Assembly (NCBI GenBank): GCA_018296165.2
Contig: JACKQL020000139.1
Location: 43,370 to 107,369, forward strand
DNA from: Termitomyces sp. T153
Taxonomy: Eukaryota; Basidiomycota; Agaricomycetes; Agaricales; Lyophyllaceae
Reading direction: 5' to 3'
DNA: 64,000 nucleotides
In this document: piece after piece, positions 33,471 through 45,640 of the stretch
How the letters are laid out: the number at the start of each line of letters is the position of its first letter
Numbering within the stretch: the first letter of the stretch is position 1
The notes under the pieces: model-generated
Databases searched by the model: none
Told to the model about the DNA's origin: nothing
The model's input: the letters and a program-made list of their open reading frames with translations, nothing else
Translations under genes and position numbers: made by a program

Positions 33471-34825
33471 GGGAAAATTTTTTTTTTTGGAAGCTCTGAA
33501 GTACATCCAAGCCTTTTAATCAATTAGGAAGAACTCCCTGACAAACGGCAGCCACACTTCAACTTTGTCTCCCATGCCACCATCACTCACTGTGGATTGA
33601 TCAATATTACTTGGCTTCAACTCCCATGCCCTGCCAATCCCTGACCTGTGCCCCATGTCTCAAGGGAAGTAATGTCATGACCCATTCCTTGGACCCCTGC
33701 AAATCATCCACCAACCCCACACACCTCCAGAGCCTTCTCCAATGCCCTGCCAAACTCCTCCAATGCTCTGCACCTACTCTGGCTAACTCCAATGCATCCA
33801 CAGCTAACTCCAACAGCCTCCTGGCCAACTCTGACATCTTTCTTGCAGCTGCCAACACTTCTCCTGGACCTCCTAAGCCCCTGGAACCATCCCCTACCAT
33901 CCCTAACTCTGTCACATGTCATCAACCCCACAAACTGGTTCCTCTGACTCACTCCAGAGTATTACAACAACCTTGGAACAGCCTGCATTCCCATCTGATC
34001 CCATCAATATATCAATGTGGCCTGCCCCCTGATCACAACTAATACCCATTGACTCCACTGAGCTCTGCCAAGCCCTGCTGCCACAGCTGATGTCCCCCGG
34101 AGCTCCCCAGTAATCAGTATATAAGCTGTAGAGTAGCTCTCCATACTCTAGTCTTGATATTGCCTTACCTGATGTGTTTCTGATTGTTTCTCTCTTATGT
34201 TTTGTGTTCCATGTTACGTTTCTCTTACCTCAGTTTCCTGGTCTTGTCTTGTCTCTATTCCATTATTGTTCTTGTTATCATTTTGTATTTCTGCCTGAAT
34301 CTATTTCATTCTCATCTCAATCTTGTCTTGACTCTGTCTTGTCCCATTCAACTCCATCTTGACTCATTTAATCCATTCCACCTATTGTGCTCAAGTCTTT
34401 TCCAACTTTAATGCTCTTACAAACTCTGCACTTACTATTACAAACATCAACACATTCTTTAAACTAACTCCCGACCTTGCCACATACTTGGTTCTGAACT
34501 CTATCAACCTCCATTGATCTCCCATCAAGCTCTGGCTCCACTCCCGCCACTCGTGTAGCCTCCACTTCCATCACTCATGTGGCCTATGTTCCCATCACTC
34601 ATGTAGCCCCTGCTTCCTCTACAACCACAATACCTGCTTACAGACTTGTGCCTGAACCCTGCCAAGCTCATCCCTTTCCTCTGCCACTTGTCCCATACTC
34701 CTCTGGACCACCCTGACTTGCTCAGATCACTTCCCACCACTTATCCTTGCAAGCCCCCAGTGTTTAGAACTTCTCTGGGTGCCCAGTTGTCAGTGCAGGG
34801 AATCATGTCTGCCTAGTAAGGACTT

Positions 34826-35994
34826 TGTCACGACCCATTCCCCGAAACCCCGCACATCGTCCATCAACCCCCCAAACCCCCAAAGGGACCCCCAACACTC
34901 CACCGAACTTCCGCCCATGCCCCACGCCTACTTTGGCTAACTCCGATGCCTCCCCGGCTAACTCCGACGGCCCCCTGGCCAACTTCGGTGCCTGCCCCGC
35001 AGCCACTGACACTTACCCTGGGCCTCCCAAACCCCAAGAACCACCCCCACTGTTCCTGATCTTCGCCACCCCATCATCAACTAAACACCCTGACCTATTC
35101 CGGAGTATCACGACAACCTCAGGGCAACCCGCATTCTCCAATGATCCCATCAACGTATCAGCGTGGCACGATTCTCAATCACAACCGACACCCGCCCCCT
35201 CCGTCGAGCTCCGCCAAGCCCCGCCGCCACAGCCGACGTACCCCGAAGTCCTCCGGTAGTCAGTATATAAGTCATCGAGTAGCTCTTTGTACTCTAGTCT
35301 TGATATTGCTTAATGTTACCTATGGTCTGATTGTTTCCTTTTCGTGTTTTGTGTTTCGTGTTTTGTGTCTCATTCTCCTTACTCTCAGTCTCCCGGTCTT
35401 ATCTCAGTCTCCCGGTCTTATCTCAGTCTCCCGGTCTTATCTCAGTCTCCCGGTCTTGTCTTGTCTCCATTTTGTTATTGTTCTCGTTATCGTTTCGTAT
35501 CTCCACTTGAATCTACTCTTGTTCCATATCGTCTCGTCCGACGCTGTCTCGGTGACTCCGTCCGACTGTTGTGCCCAAGTCTTCATTAACCCTAACGACC
35601 TCACGAACTCCGCGATTACGATTACGAACCCCAACACTCCTTACCAGGTCCGAACCTCACTCTTCGCTCGGTCCCGGACTCCATCAGTTCCAAATGATCT
35701 CCCATCAAACCCCGGCTCCATTCCCATTGATCACACAGCCACCCACTCCCTTGCTTCCGCGAATCTCCCGTACGGCCTTCTGCCTGAACCCCGCCAAGAC
35801 CGTCTCGTCTCCTCACAATCTGACTTCTCCGGACCTTCTCGGATCTGTCTGGATCACATTTCCCCAACTACCCGCACGAGCCACCAGGGCCCAGAATGTC
35901 TTCGAGTGTTCGGTTACCAGTGCAAGGGGATCACGCCCACCTAGTAAGGACTCGCCCAGTGCAGCTGAGCCCCCGGGGTCAGCGGAACCTGACA
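34826..35994 (+). mobile_element. Solo LTR-1, CpG-rich, perfect target duplication GACTT
   Basis: It starts TGTCACGACCC and ends GGAACCTGACA. It is flanked by GACTT at 34821-34825 and 35995-35999. It retains many CpG sites that are CA/TG in the host LTR around it, so it looks like one of the youngest insertions here. TATATAA lies at about 35263. Confidence 0.95.
35384..35460. repeat. 19-bp tandem repeat in LTR-1 leader
   Basis: Four copies of CAGTCTCCCGGTCTTATCT, the last one modified. Other LTR-1 copies carry one (15351 copy) or three (about 48697-48750) units, so the number varies between insertions. Confidence 0.85.
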
Positions 35995-36040
35995 GACTTG
36001 CTCAGTATAGCTGAGCCCCCATGGTTAGTGAAACCTGACA

Positions 36041-38200
36041 ATGCCCAACAAAGCTGGCCTCATTAGCTCTGTGGTGGATCTGATTCTCTGATATCAAAAC
36101 CATGCAGAGCATGCTATATTTGCCATTACCAGCCTGAGGAGGCAGGACATGATCCTTAGGTTCACATGGCTTTGAGAGCATAACCCTGAGGTTGACTAGA
36201 CCAGAGGAGAGGTGACCATGAGCAGATGCCCCAGAAAGTGCTCCGCCTGCACTGCAGAGGACAGAGTGGAGCATCAGACCCAAGTCTGGGGACATGCAGC
36301 CATCTGAGCATGTCATGACGGCCCTCTCCCCTTTGCTGATCTAGACCTCTTGGACCCTCTGCCTCTGGCATTTCCTCATAGGAAGGCCCTCTACAAGGAT
36401 GATCAGAGCAATGGCAGAGCCCTGGAGGAGGAGCATGGAGGGGAGTTTAGTGGCATACACCAACTGGAGCTCCTGAACAAAGTGATAGAGGTAGGGGATT
36501 GAATTTACATGACCACTATCCACCAGCTGCCCTCTGTTGCAGAGATCAGGGCTAGCCAGACTATGTCTCAGAGGCTGGCCCAGGCCTTTGCTGCTAACAC
36601 CACACCTAAAGAGTTCTGAGAGGTGGTACCCTCCTACTTGCCTGCATTTGAGGACATGTTTTCCAAGGCCTCCTTTGACTCGCTTCCAAAGTGCAAGAGG
36701 TGAGACCATGCCATTGAACTGCTGCCCAACTCGGCACCCTCCAGCTGTAAGGTCTACCCTCTAGCTGTAAGGTCTACCCTCTTGTGCTAGAGAGCAGGAT
36801 GAGCTCAACACCTTCCTCCAGGAGAACTTGAACTCCAGTTGTATCCGTCTGTCCAAATCCCCAATGGCTTCTCCAGTCTTCTTCATCAAGAAGAAGGATG
36901 GCTCCTTCTGACTGGTACAGGATAACTGGGTACTCAATGCCATAATGGTGAAGAATTGCTACTCTCTCCCCCTCATGTCCAAACTCATCAACAACATCCA
37001 GGGCACATGATACTTCACAAAACTGGATGTCCAGTGGGATTACAACAATGTGCGCATCCAGGAGGGAGACAAATGGAAGGCAGCCTTCCAGACCAACCAG
37101 GGGTTGTTCGAACTGCTCATTATGTTCTTTGGTCTCACCAATAGCCCCACTACTTTCCAGACTATGATGGACAACATCTTCTGGAACCTCATCACAGAAG
37201 GTGTAGTGTGCATGTATCTTGATGACATCCTCATCTATATCAAATCATTGGAGGAATACTGTCAGATCACTTGTCTCGTCCTGGAACACCTCCACCAGCA
37301 CCAGCTCTACCTTAAACTGGAGAAGTGTGAGTTTGAACAAACTCAGATTGAGTACCTTGGCCTGATCATCTCCCACAGAGCTGTGGAGATGGACCCAGTG
37401 AAGGTAGCAGGTGTGGCAGAGTGGCTGGAGCCCTGGAGCAAGAAGGAAGTACAGGTGTTCCTTAGGTTTGCCAACTTCTACTGGAGATTCATCCAGGATT
37501 TCTTGCATCATGCTTGCCCACTATTTGACCTCACAGGAAAGGATGTTACATAGAGCTGGGGACCTCTGGAGCAGTCCACCTTTGACACCCTCAAATGTGC
37601 TATGACCTCCAGACCTGTTCTCCTTTTCCCAGATAACAACTCTTCCTTCTGCATAGAGGCCAACAGCTCCAACTTTGCCACTGAGGCAGTGCTCTCACAG
37701 CAATCTCTGGAGAATAGGAAGTGGCACCCAGTGGCCTTTTACTCCAAAAGCCTGAATGCAGTGGAGCAGAACTATAAGATCCATGACAAGGAGATGTTGG
37801 CCATCATCCAATCATTTGAGGAGTGGTGGCACTTTCTTGAAGGTGCATGGCACAAGTTTGAGGTCTGGACAGATCACAAGAACCTCAAATACTTCTGGAC
37901 AGCCAAGAAGCTTAACTGCCGGCAGGCCCAATGGTCCCTCTACCTCACCAACTTTGACTTCTCCTTGCATCACAAGCATGGCTAGAGCATGGGAAAACCA
38001 GATGCCCTGTCTTGGAGGGTGGACCATGGAACAGAGGAAGGGGATAACAGTAACATTGTGCTCCTCCACTCCAAATTGTTTGCAATCCAAGCTATGAAGG
38101 GCCTTGCTGTTAACAGAGTAGAAGCAGACATCCTCCAGGACATCTGATGGAGTAATAAGGATAGTCAACAGGAGGAGCTTGTGGCACTGGCTGCTTGGAT
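36041..38200 (+). pseudogene. Element A protease end, reverse transcriptase and RNase H
   Basis: It resumes the protease at NKAGLISSVVDL. A decayed linker follows, then RT from about 36880 (FFIKKKDGS), with the catalytic YLDD at 37215-37226 intact, [35 protein letters not shown] and FLRFANFYWRFI. RNase H has CIEANSSNFATEAVLSQQ (both Asp of the family motif read Asn), HDKEMLAIIQSFEEWWHFLEG and VWTDHKNLKYF. At least a dozen stops and one or more frame changes are present. Confidence 0.88.
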
Positions 38201-39690
38201 GCTGAAATCAGGGCATGCTACAGGTGTCAAGGTGGTCTGCACTAATGAATGGGCTCTCTGAGATGGAATCCTGACCTTCCAAGACTGTATCTACATCCCC
38301 AACATCCTGGAGCTCTGTTGGAGGATCATGGAGCAACACCATGACTCCCATGTTGCAGGGCATCTGGGGCAGTGGAATACACTGGAGCTAGTGTCACAGA
38401 ACTACTAGTGGCCCCAGATGTCCCAGTACATTGGATCCTACACCAGTATCTGCAATCTCTGCCTCTAGACTAAGCCCCAGCATAGACTCCCATATGGACA
38501 GTTACACCCACTTCCAGTGCCTGCAGAACAATGGAGTGTAGCATCTGTGGACTTCATTGTAGAGCTCCCCAATGCCCATGGTTATGATGCAATCATGGTG
38601 GTGGTGGATTTGTATGGAAAGAGAGCATACTTCATTCCAACCCACACCACCTGCTCTGCCATGGGTGCTGCAAACCTGTACCAGAAGAACATCTGGAAGC
38701 TCCATGGCCTCTCTGATGCCTACATTTCAGATCAGAGACCATAATTTGTAGTGGAGTTCACCTGCAAGCTCTACTGACTGCTCGGAATAAAGCTCCACAC
38801 CACTACTGCCTACCATCCACAGTCCAAGGCCAGATAGAGCACATAAACCAGGAGCTGGAACAGTATCTCTGCCTCTTCTGCAACAAGCACCAAGATGACT
38901 GGGATAAACTCCTCCCCAATGCTGAATTCTAGTATAACAACTATGTTCATGTGTCTACCCAGTTTTCCCCATTCTTCCTTGACACTGGATGGCACCCATG
39001 CATGGGTTTTGAACCCCAGGCCCAACTCTTGGAAAATGAGGCAGTAAACAAATTTGTGGACCAGATGAAGAAGTCCCAGGAGGAAGCCTGGGCCACACTA
39101 GCAAAAGCAAAAGATGACATGGTGTGATACTATGACTGCAGGAGGACTCCAGAGTGCAGATATCAGCCTGAAGATTGAGTCTACCTGGACACCTCTGACA
39201 TTATGACCACCCATCCCTCAAAAAAGCTATCACACTACCAGTTAGGACTGTTCACAGTGGAACAACAGGTAGAACTCTTGGCCTATTGACTCTAACTCCC
39301 TGCCAGGATGCATTAGCTTCATCTGGTGTTCAACATAGTCAAACTAACCCTGGCTCTTAAAGATCCTATCCTGGAGTGACATTCACCACCTCTGCTGCCC
39401 CTGGTGGTGGTCAACAACAATGAAGCATACAAAGTGGAAGAAATCCTGGACAGCCATTTATTCCAGAGATGACTACAGTACAAGGTGAAGTGAAAAGGCT
39501 ATGGGATTGAGGACATTTCCTGAGAGCCATGGGAGAATGTACATGCCCCCAGACTTGTTAAGGAGTTCCATTGGAGATATTCAGATGCCCTATGCACCAT
39601 ACGGGGCATCTATCCTATCTCACTAGCGGGCCACGCAATCAGAGACTACTTCTACCCTGCATGTCAAGATGCTGCATGCTAGAGGGGGGG
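38201..39690 (+). pseudogene. Element A integrase and chromodomain
   Basis: The zinc finger remnant ICNLCL-TKPQ is followed by VASVDFIVELPNAHGYDAIMVV (first Asp), AYISDQRP-F (second Asp) and TTTAYHPQS. There a one-base loss shifts the frame before the catalytic Glu region (GQ-EHINQELEQ). A C-terminal chromodomain reads YKVEEILDSHLFQR, KVK-KGYGIEDIS-EPWENVHAPRLVKEFH. Stops are frequent. A polypurine tract AGAGGGGGGGTGA ends at 39693. Confidence 0.85.
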
Positions 39691-39693
39691 TGA

Positions 39694-40063
39694 TATCAGG
39701 GGACTTCCTTTTCCAACCTCCATGACTGGTTCCAGCACCTCCACAGCTTGTCTGATGCCTCCACGGCTCTTTCCAGCACTACAGAGATCTCTGGAGCACT
39801 GTGGAGTTCTCTGTATTACCTCAGTGACCCTTGCCCTAGGGTTAGGAGTAACTTGTGTCACCTGTACAGTAGTTCCCATGCCTCCACTGCCCACTGATGC
39901 ACTGCACCAAGCAGTGGGGATCCTTAGACTTGTTCTCTTTGGATTCCCCTCTGCTAGGTGATTAGTTACCAATTTGTATCATCATTTACTCTGCTAATAT
40001 ACTTTGGATTCCCCTCTGCTAGCTGCATGACTCCAATCTGCTGCACTGGAGGTTGCTCTTACA
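39694..40063 (+). mobile_element. Element A 3' LTR (LTR-2)
   Basis: It starts TATCAGGGGACTTCC, with the TG start mutated to TA, and ends CTCTTACA. It is followed by the right GATAT duplication. Confidence 0.92.
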
Positions 40064-40402
40064 GATATACTGTAATTCTTGAGGCAGGCATACATCTCAA
40101 ACTTAGCAAGTACCTCTGTTTAGTCTAGCTTCAGAATTTCTAACTTCAGTACTGTATCATTGGAAGTTGCAGTAAACATGGTCATTGTGTCTTCTGTATG
40201 GTTATGGGAGAAGAAAGTAAACAGATGAATGTCCATGCAAAGGAAAGAATTCCTTATCTCCATTACTTGTCAGTGTTCAAGTCAGAAGAATCTACTAAAA
40301 GGCAGACCTCCATTATGATAGTCTTGATATTTTTATGTGTGTCAAGAGCTTGGTGCAATGTTGGACTAGCTCTTCAATAAGTTATTTCTTATGCTGCCTG
40401 CT
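40064..40402. other. Pre-insertion sequence between elements A and F
   Basis: Begins with the right GATAT duplication of A and ends with CTGCT, the left duplication of F. It has no recognisable gene. It continues at 56198. Confidence 0.6.
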
Positions 40403-40752
40403 TGTCAGGGGACTTCCATTTCCAACCTCCTTAACTAGTTCCAGCACTTCTGCAGCTTGTTTGATATCTCTGGGGTTCTGGAAAGAGCCCTAGAGTTCTC
40501 CATATTACCTCAGCAACTATTGCCCTAGGGTTAGGAGTAACTCCAGTCACCTGTACAGTAGTTCCCATGCCTCTGCTGCCCACTGATGTGCCACACTGAG
40601 CAGTGGGGATCCTTAGACCTGTTCTCTTTGGATTCCCCTCTGCTAGGTGATTAGTTACTGATTTGTATCATTGTCTACTCTGCTAATATACTTTGGATTC
40701 CCCTCTGCTAGCTGCATGACTCTGATATGCTGCCCCAGAGGTTTCCCTTACA
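40403..40752 (+). mobile_element. Element F 5' LTR (LTR-2)
   Basis: From TGTCAGGGGACTTCC to TCCCTTACA, followed by GCAGAACAAGTCTCC as in A and H. Confidence 0.9.
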
Positions 40753-40858
40753 GCAGAACAAGTCTCCTAAAACTGGCCTAAAAGCCCTGCATAGCTGCAA
40801 GGAACCTCTGAGCCACTATCTGTCACTTCTCCACCAGGATTAAGCATCATGGAGTTCT

Positions 40859-42082
40859 ATGTCTCAGCCTGCCAACCCAGACACACCCTCAGAGGCCCCA
40901 GCCCCACAGAACAAAGTCTGAACTTGCCTGCTCCACCTAGAGACCCAGGTGCAATTAACACAATCATCTCTCACCCACCATACAACTGAACTCTCTACTC
41001 TCCATCAGACAACAAATCTTATCTCCCAATCCCTCCAGGCACTGCTAGAACACCTAAGCCCTAACTCTGCCCCTCCTGCAGTGGCAGAACCAGCTCTGCC
41101 TGCCACAGCACCTACTCTGATGGCTCTAGTGATCCTACAGCCATGGATCCCTTGTCCAGTGCTGCCAGATGCATACCACAGCACCCAATCTGGTGGGGAG
41201 CAATTTCTACAGTCCTGCCTCACCTACATCCACCTCAGCAAGGATGCTTTTGACTCCAATGCATTGAAAATAGCTTGGGTGCTGTCATACATGAAGACTG
41301 GATGTGCCTCCATCTATGTGCTGCAAGTTTTCCACCATCCTGGAGGTGTAAGGAGCTTCCCGGACTGGGCTGCCTTTGAGAAGGACTTTCATATGGAGTT
41401 TTTCCCATTAGACCCTGCCAAGATGGCAGCACTGATGCTGCATAACAGGGAGCAGTACAGACAAGGAAAGCATATATTGGATGAGTACATTGACTCATTC
41501 CAAGCCCTGGTCAAACAGGCCACCTACCCCAATGGCCTCCAGCTATGCTTCACCTTCTGGGATGGCTTGCACCCCACCTTGGTGGAATGCATTGACAACC
41601 TAGTGGAGGGTTGCCCTGATAATGAAAAGATTGCATCATAGTATAAGGTGGCTCAAAACCAATGGCAACTCATGGAGATATAGAGGGAGCTCCACCACCC
41701 CCATTCCATGCTGTGCCCTGCTCCAGTCAGCAACCTCTGCCACCCCATGCTTACTCACCCAGTGCCAGCCCTTACTCCAGCCACTCCCACAGCACATCCT
41801 CTACCACTGGGGATCCCCATGGATGTAGATGTGGCCCAACAACTCTGCAGTGCCCCACTGTTGTGCCAACAATGCAAGAAGCCTGGGTACTTTGCATGGC
41901 ACTGTTCCCAGGGCCTAGAGGTACACTACCTCTCCATGGTGGAGCAGGAGAAACTTCTCCTGCAGCTCTTGGCCACAAAAGACACTGCTGGAGCTCTGTT
42001 GCTGAACAAGCCCATGCTGGAGTTGACCCCAGAGGAAGCTAGCATATGCACCTCACTTCTGGAGCGGGAGGAGGATTTTTAG
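40859..42082 (+). pseudogene. Element F gag
   Basis: A single frame from MSQPANPDTPSEAPAP (ATG 40859) reaches 42082 with about three stops (40919, 41641 and near 41684). It has the same capsid blocks as A (LTYIHLSKDAFDS, SFPDWAAFEKDFHMEFFP, YRQGKHILDEYIDSF). The zinc knuckle is CQQCKKPGYFAWHC: its ligand His reads Tyr (CAC to TAC), so RNA binding would be lost. Confidence 0.87.
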
Positions 42083-42300
42083 TTGAGCAGTAGATGAGGT
42101 GTATGCCTCCATTGCTAGGTGCTAATAGGTTCTCTTGTCTGTCAATAGAAAATGAAAATGCCTTTTTCAATGCCCTTCATTCTGAGACAGAATAACCTCA
42201 AAGCCCCCCTCCAGACATACAAACACTAACTCTGGAGCCCCCACCAAGCTCTCTGACACCTCTAAAGGTCCAATGGCATGACTCTGCTTGGGCATGTCAA

Positions 42301-43577
42301 ATGCCCCAACAGTATGTGATGGCCTCTGGCTCATCTGCCCATTCCCTGCACCTTGATGTAGAGATTGAAATGATGGACACTCAGCAAAACCATGGAGTCA
42401 TGGCTCTCCTGGACAGCAGAGCAACAGGACTTTTTCTAGACTTGGAGTTCATTGAACACTATGACCTGACCATGCAGCCCCTTCTCAAGCCCATTCCTGT
42501 CTACAATATTGATGGAACATCCAACAAAGCCAGCATAATTAGCTCCATGGTTGACTTGGTTCTCTGCTATTGGAATCATGCAGAGCACACTGTATTTGCT
42601 ATCACCAGCTTGGGAAAGCAAGACATGATCCTTGGGTTCACATAGCTCCAAGAGCATAATCCCAAGGTTGATTGGACCAAAGGAGAGGTGACTATGAGTA
42701 GATGCTCCAGGAAGTGCTCTGCCCATGCTGCAGAGAACAGAGCAGAGCATTGGACCCAAGTCCAAGAGCATGCAGCCATCCAAGCATATCATGCTGGCCC
42801 TCTTCCCTTTGCCAATCTAGACCTCCTAGACCCCCCACCTCTGGCATTCCCTTGTATGGAGGCCCTCTATGAGGATGATCAGAGCAACAGCAGAGCCCCA
42901 GAGGAGGAGTGTGGAGGGGAGTTTGGTGGTATATGTGAGCCAGAGCTCCCAGACAAAGCAACAGAGGTGCGGGATCAAATCTATGTTACCACTGTCCACC
43001 CACCACTCTGCATCACAGAGATCAGGGCTAGCCAGACTACATCCCAGAGGCTGGCCCAGGCCTTTGCTGCCAATGCTGCACCTCGAGAGTTTCAGGACAT
43101 GGTACCCCTCTACCTGCATACATTTGAAGATGTGTTCTTCAAAGCCTCCTTTGACTCACTTCTGGAGCACAAGAGGTGGGACCATGCCATCAAACTGCTG
43201 CCCAACTCTGCACTCTCAAGCTGTAAGGTCTACCCCCTTGCACCTAGGGAGCAGGATGAGCTTGACACATTCCTATAGGAGAACTTGGACTCCAGTCATA
43301 TCCATCCAACCAAGTCCCCAATAGCTTCTCCGGTCTTCTTTATCAAAAAAAAGGATGGCTCCCTCTGACTGGTATAGGACTACTGAGTACTCAATGCCAT
43401 GATAGTGAAGAACCATTACCCCCCCTCCTCATCTCCAAGCTCATCAACAACCTCTAGAGTACACAATACTTTACTAAACTAGACATCCAGTGAGGTTACA
43501 ACAATGTGCACATTCAGGAAGGAGATGAGTGGAAGGCAGCCTTCTGGACCAACCAGAGATTGTTCAAGCTGCTTGGA
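42301..43577 (+). pseudogene. Element F protease and reverse transcriptase N-terminal part
   Basis: The protease site reads ALLDSRATGLFLD, the same Gly-to-Arg change as in A. The linker RASQTTSQRLAQAFAANA and the RT entry SPVFFIKKKDGSL follow, with stops typical of CGA and CAG decay. It ends at EGDEWKAAF-TNQRLFKLL at 43577, where element G begins. The YLDD region is absent. Confidence 0.87.
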
Positions 43578-43988
43578 AGAGTGGCTTGCCAATGAGGTGG
43601 CCTCGGGGCAGTTGGGAGTGCTCCATAAGTGCCCCCTTCATCTCCCATTTACTACGAGCTGACATTTGATTCTGCAGACTGGGCTAGGGAGCATTGCATC
43701 CTCCTTGATGGAGTGTCAGCGGCGCTGGGGTCCATCCACGATGGGTTGGTGAGGATGCCCAGGGATCTCCCGCTGGAGTTGGGGCAGGGGGTCATGCAGA
43801 TGGGGCGTCTGCTGGCAGGACATCAGTGGAGGGCAACAGCAGATGCCGGAGTGTGGTGGGAGGTGGCAATGGACATGGCAGAGCTGCTCCCAGGGCATCC
43901 CAAAGTTCTGGCAATGGTAGTAGCACAGCTGGAGGTGGATCTGGTGGGAAGGGTAGCAGAGGTGGATTTGGAGGGGGAGGGAGAGTAG
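43578..43988 (+). pseudogene. Antisense gene of LTR-1 family, element G copy (C-terminal part)
   Basis: It is antisense to G and cut by the deletion on the left. It reads EWLANEVASGQLGVLHKC, then after a frame change a 119-codon open stretch to 43988 with REHCILLDGVSAALGS, GLVRMPRDLPLELGQG and QMGRLLAGHQWRATADAG. The same block occurs in B at 31888-32113 (QMGWLLAGHWQQNMVAPE), so this is the C-terminal domain of the protein. Two frames are needed. No known fold recognised. Confidence 0.55.
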
Positions 43989-44189
43989 GGGCTTTCTGGA
44001 TTCCGGTGTCTTGTTGCCCCATGCTCCCTTATTCCTATATTTTGTATTTGTAGCCTTGTTAACATTGGACTCCCTGCACTTCTGCTGAGCATGAGAAGTT
44101 TTCAGAATGAGTGAGGGGCAAAGTAAGTGAAAACACATAGGAGGGTACTCGTGGGAGTTGAATCCCTAATAAATCTAGAGGTGGGAGTT

Positions 44190-45640
44190 ATGCCCACTGA
44201 TGCCATCTGCACTTGCTAGTCCTGGAGGTCCCAGGGCTTGGTGGAGTGTTGTCAATGGAAGTCCTGGAGTTTGTTGGGGGCTCTGTCGAGGTTTTTTTGG
44301 GGCTCCCATGTGTCATCATCAGGTCCATAGCCCTTCCAGCGGACTAAGTACTGGGGTCATCCATGGACCAAGTGGGAGTTAAGGATCTGGTCGACCTCGT
44401 AGCGGTACTCGTCCTTGACCTTGATAGGGGGTGGTTGGCTGGGGTGCTGGCCAGAGAAGGGGTCTGGGGCATGTTTTTTGAGGAGTCAAATGTGAAACAC
44501 AGGGTGGAGGCCTTCCAAGCCCGGAGGTAGGTCAAGTTTATAGGCGTGTGTGGAGACCTTCTGGAGGACTTTGAAAGGACCGAGGTGCTTGTGGTCTAAT
44601 TTGATGGAGGGCCTCCAGGTCTTGAGGTTGCATCAATCGAGCCAAACCAAGGTGCTGGGAGGCCAGTCGGGAGTGGGGTTGCGTCAGGCATTGGCATGTT
44701 TGGAGTAGGCTTGATTGGTGGTGTTGATCTCATCCTGGAGAAATTGGTGAAGGGATCGGAGGTCCTCAGCAACTTTGTGGGCGGCATGGGAGGGGATGTC
44801 CTTCAGGGACAGGGTGAGTTGGGGGTTGTAGCCTTTGTTGGCGTAGAAGGGGGAGACTCCGGCGGCAGAGTGGGGCATGTTGTTGTAGGTGAATTCGGCG
44901 AGGGGGAGTTCTGTGTGCCAGTCGTTCTGTAAATAGTTAACATATAGGCGGAGATACTGCTCCAGCATCTGGTTCACTTGTTCTGTTTGTCCGTCAGTCT
45001 CCGGGTGATAGGCAGTGGAGAGGTTGGTTTTGATCTCAAGTGCCCTGCATAGCAATTGCCAAAAGTGGGATACAAACAGGGGTCCGCGGTCAGAGACGAT
45101 ATCATCAGGGAGTCTGTGCTTGGAGAATACATGTTTGAGAAACAGTTTGGCAAACTCCAGAGCATTGTTGGTGGTGTGGCAGGGGATGAAGAGGGCTTGC
45201 TTGGTGAGGTGGCAAATGACAATGAGGATTGTGTTAAAACCTTTGGAATTGGGGAGTTTGATGATATGATCCATTGATAGGGAGGACTAGGGGCAGCGGC
45301 TGACAAGGAGGGGTTTCAATAGTCTGTGGGGGCAGTGATGGGGTACCTTGGCCTGGAGGCAAGGTTCACAGGCCCTTACGTATTGCATGACGTCCTTCTT
45401 CATTCCTGGCCAAAAGTAAGTCTGGAAGATGAGTTGAAGGGTCTTACAAATTCCTGGGTGCCCCCGGAGCTTATAGTCATGGTGCTGCTAGAGTATGTCG
45501 AGGCGGATGGACTTGTGGTCCGGAGCGTAAATTCATCCATTCTGGAGCAGGAGGCGGTGGTCTGGAGACAGCAAAAAGGAGTTCCCAGCGCTCGACTCAT
45601 TGGGGTTGTTGCGCAGGTTGTGCTGGGTGAAGAAGGAATC
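44190..45640 (-). pseudogene. Element G integrase and chromodomain
   Basis: All three catalytic residues are visible: MDHIIKLPNSKGFNT (first Asp), IVSDRGPLFVSHFW (second Asp), STAYHPETDGQTEQVNQM (Glu), within an open frame 44684-45274. The GPY-like C-terminal region reads LKDIPSHAAHKVAED. A chromodomain follows at about 44270-44420: [28 protein letters not shown] few stops lie in the zinc finger (about 45300-45640) and after the core. Confidence 0.87.

Larger units (their letters stand above)
23163..36040 (+). mobile_element. Element B: LTR-1 retroelement, non-autonomous or heavily decayed, nested in A
   Basis: Both LTRs measure 1,194 bp once the solo LTR nested in the 3' LTR is removed (23163-24356; 33673-34825 plus 36000-36040). 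Flanks are ACACC and ATGCC, which both derive from ACGCC by one CpG transition each. The leader after the 5' LTR (TAATATCAAGACTC) equals that of element G. No readable gag core or pol remains. The 3' internal region carries an antisense spliced gene. Inner insertions are C (26092-about 28594), a solo LTR-3 and a solo LTR-1. Confidence 0.88.
33673..36040 (+). mobile_element. Element B 3' LTR (LTR-1), interrupted by a solo LTR
   Basis: The parts 33673-34825 and 36000-36040 join to a 1,194-bp LTR from TGTCATGACCC to AAACCTGACA. The interruption is the 1,169-bp solo LTR at 34826-35994 with its duplication GACTT. Confidence 0.92.
21022..40063 (+). mobile_element. Element A: complete LTR-2 Ty3/gypsy chromovirus, split by element B
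   Basis: Both LTRs are 370 bp (21022-21391 and 39694-40063) and the element is bounded by a perfect GATAT duplication (21017-21021, 40064-40068). Removing B (23163-36040) leaves 6,164 bp with the order LTR, gag, protease, RT, RNase H, integrase, chromodomain, polypurine tract (AGAGGGGGGGTGA), LTR. Many CGA/CAG codons appear as TGA/TAG, so it is dead. Confidence 0.93.
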
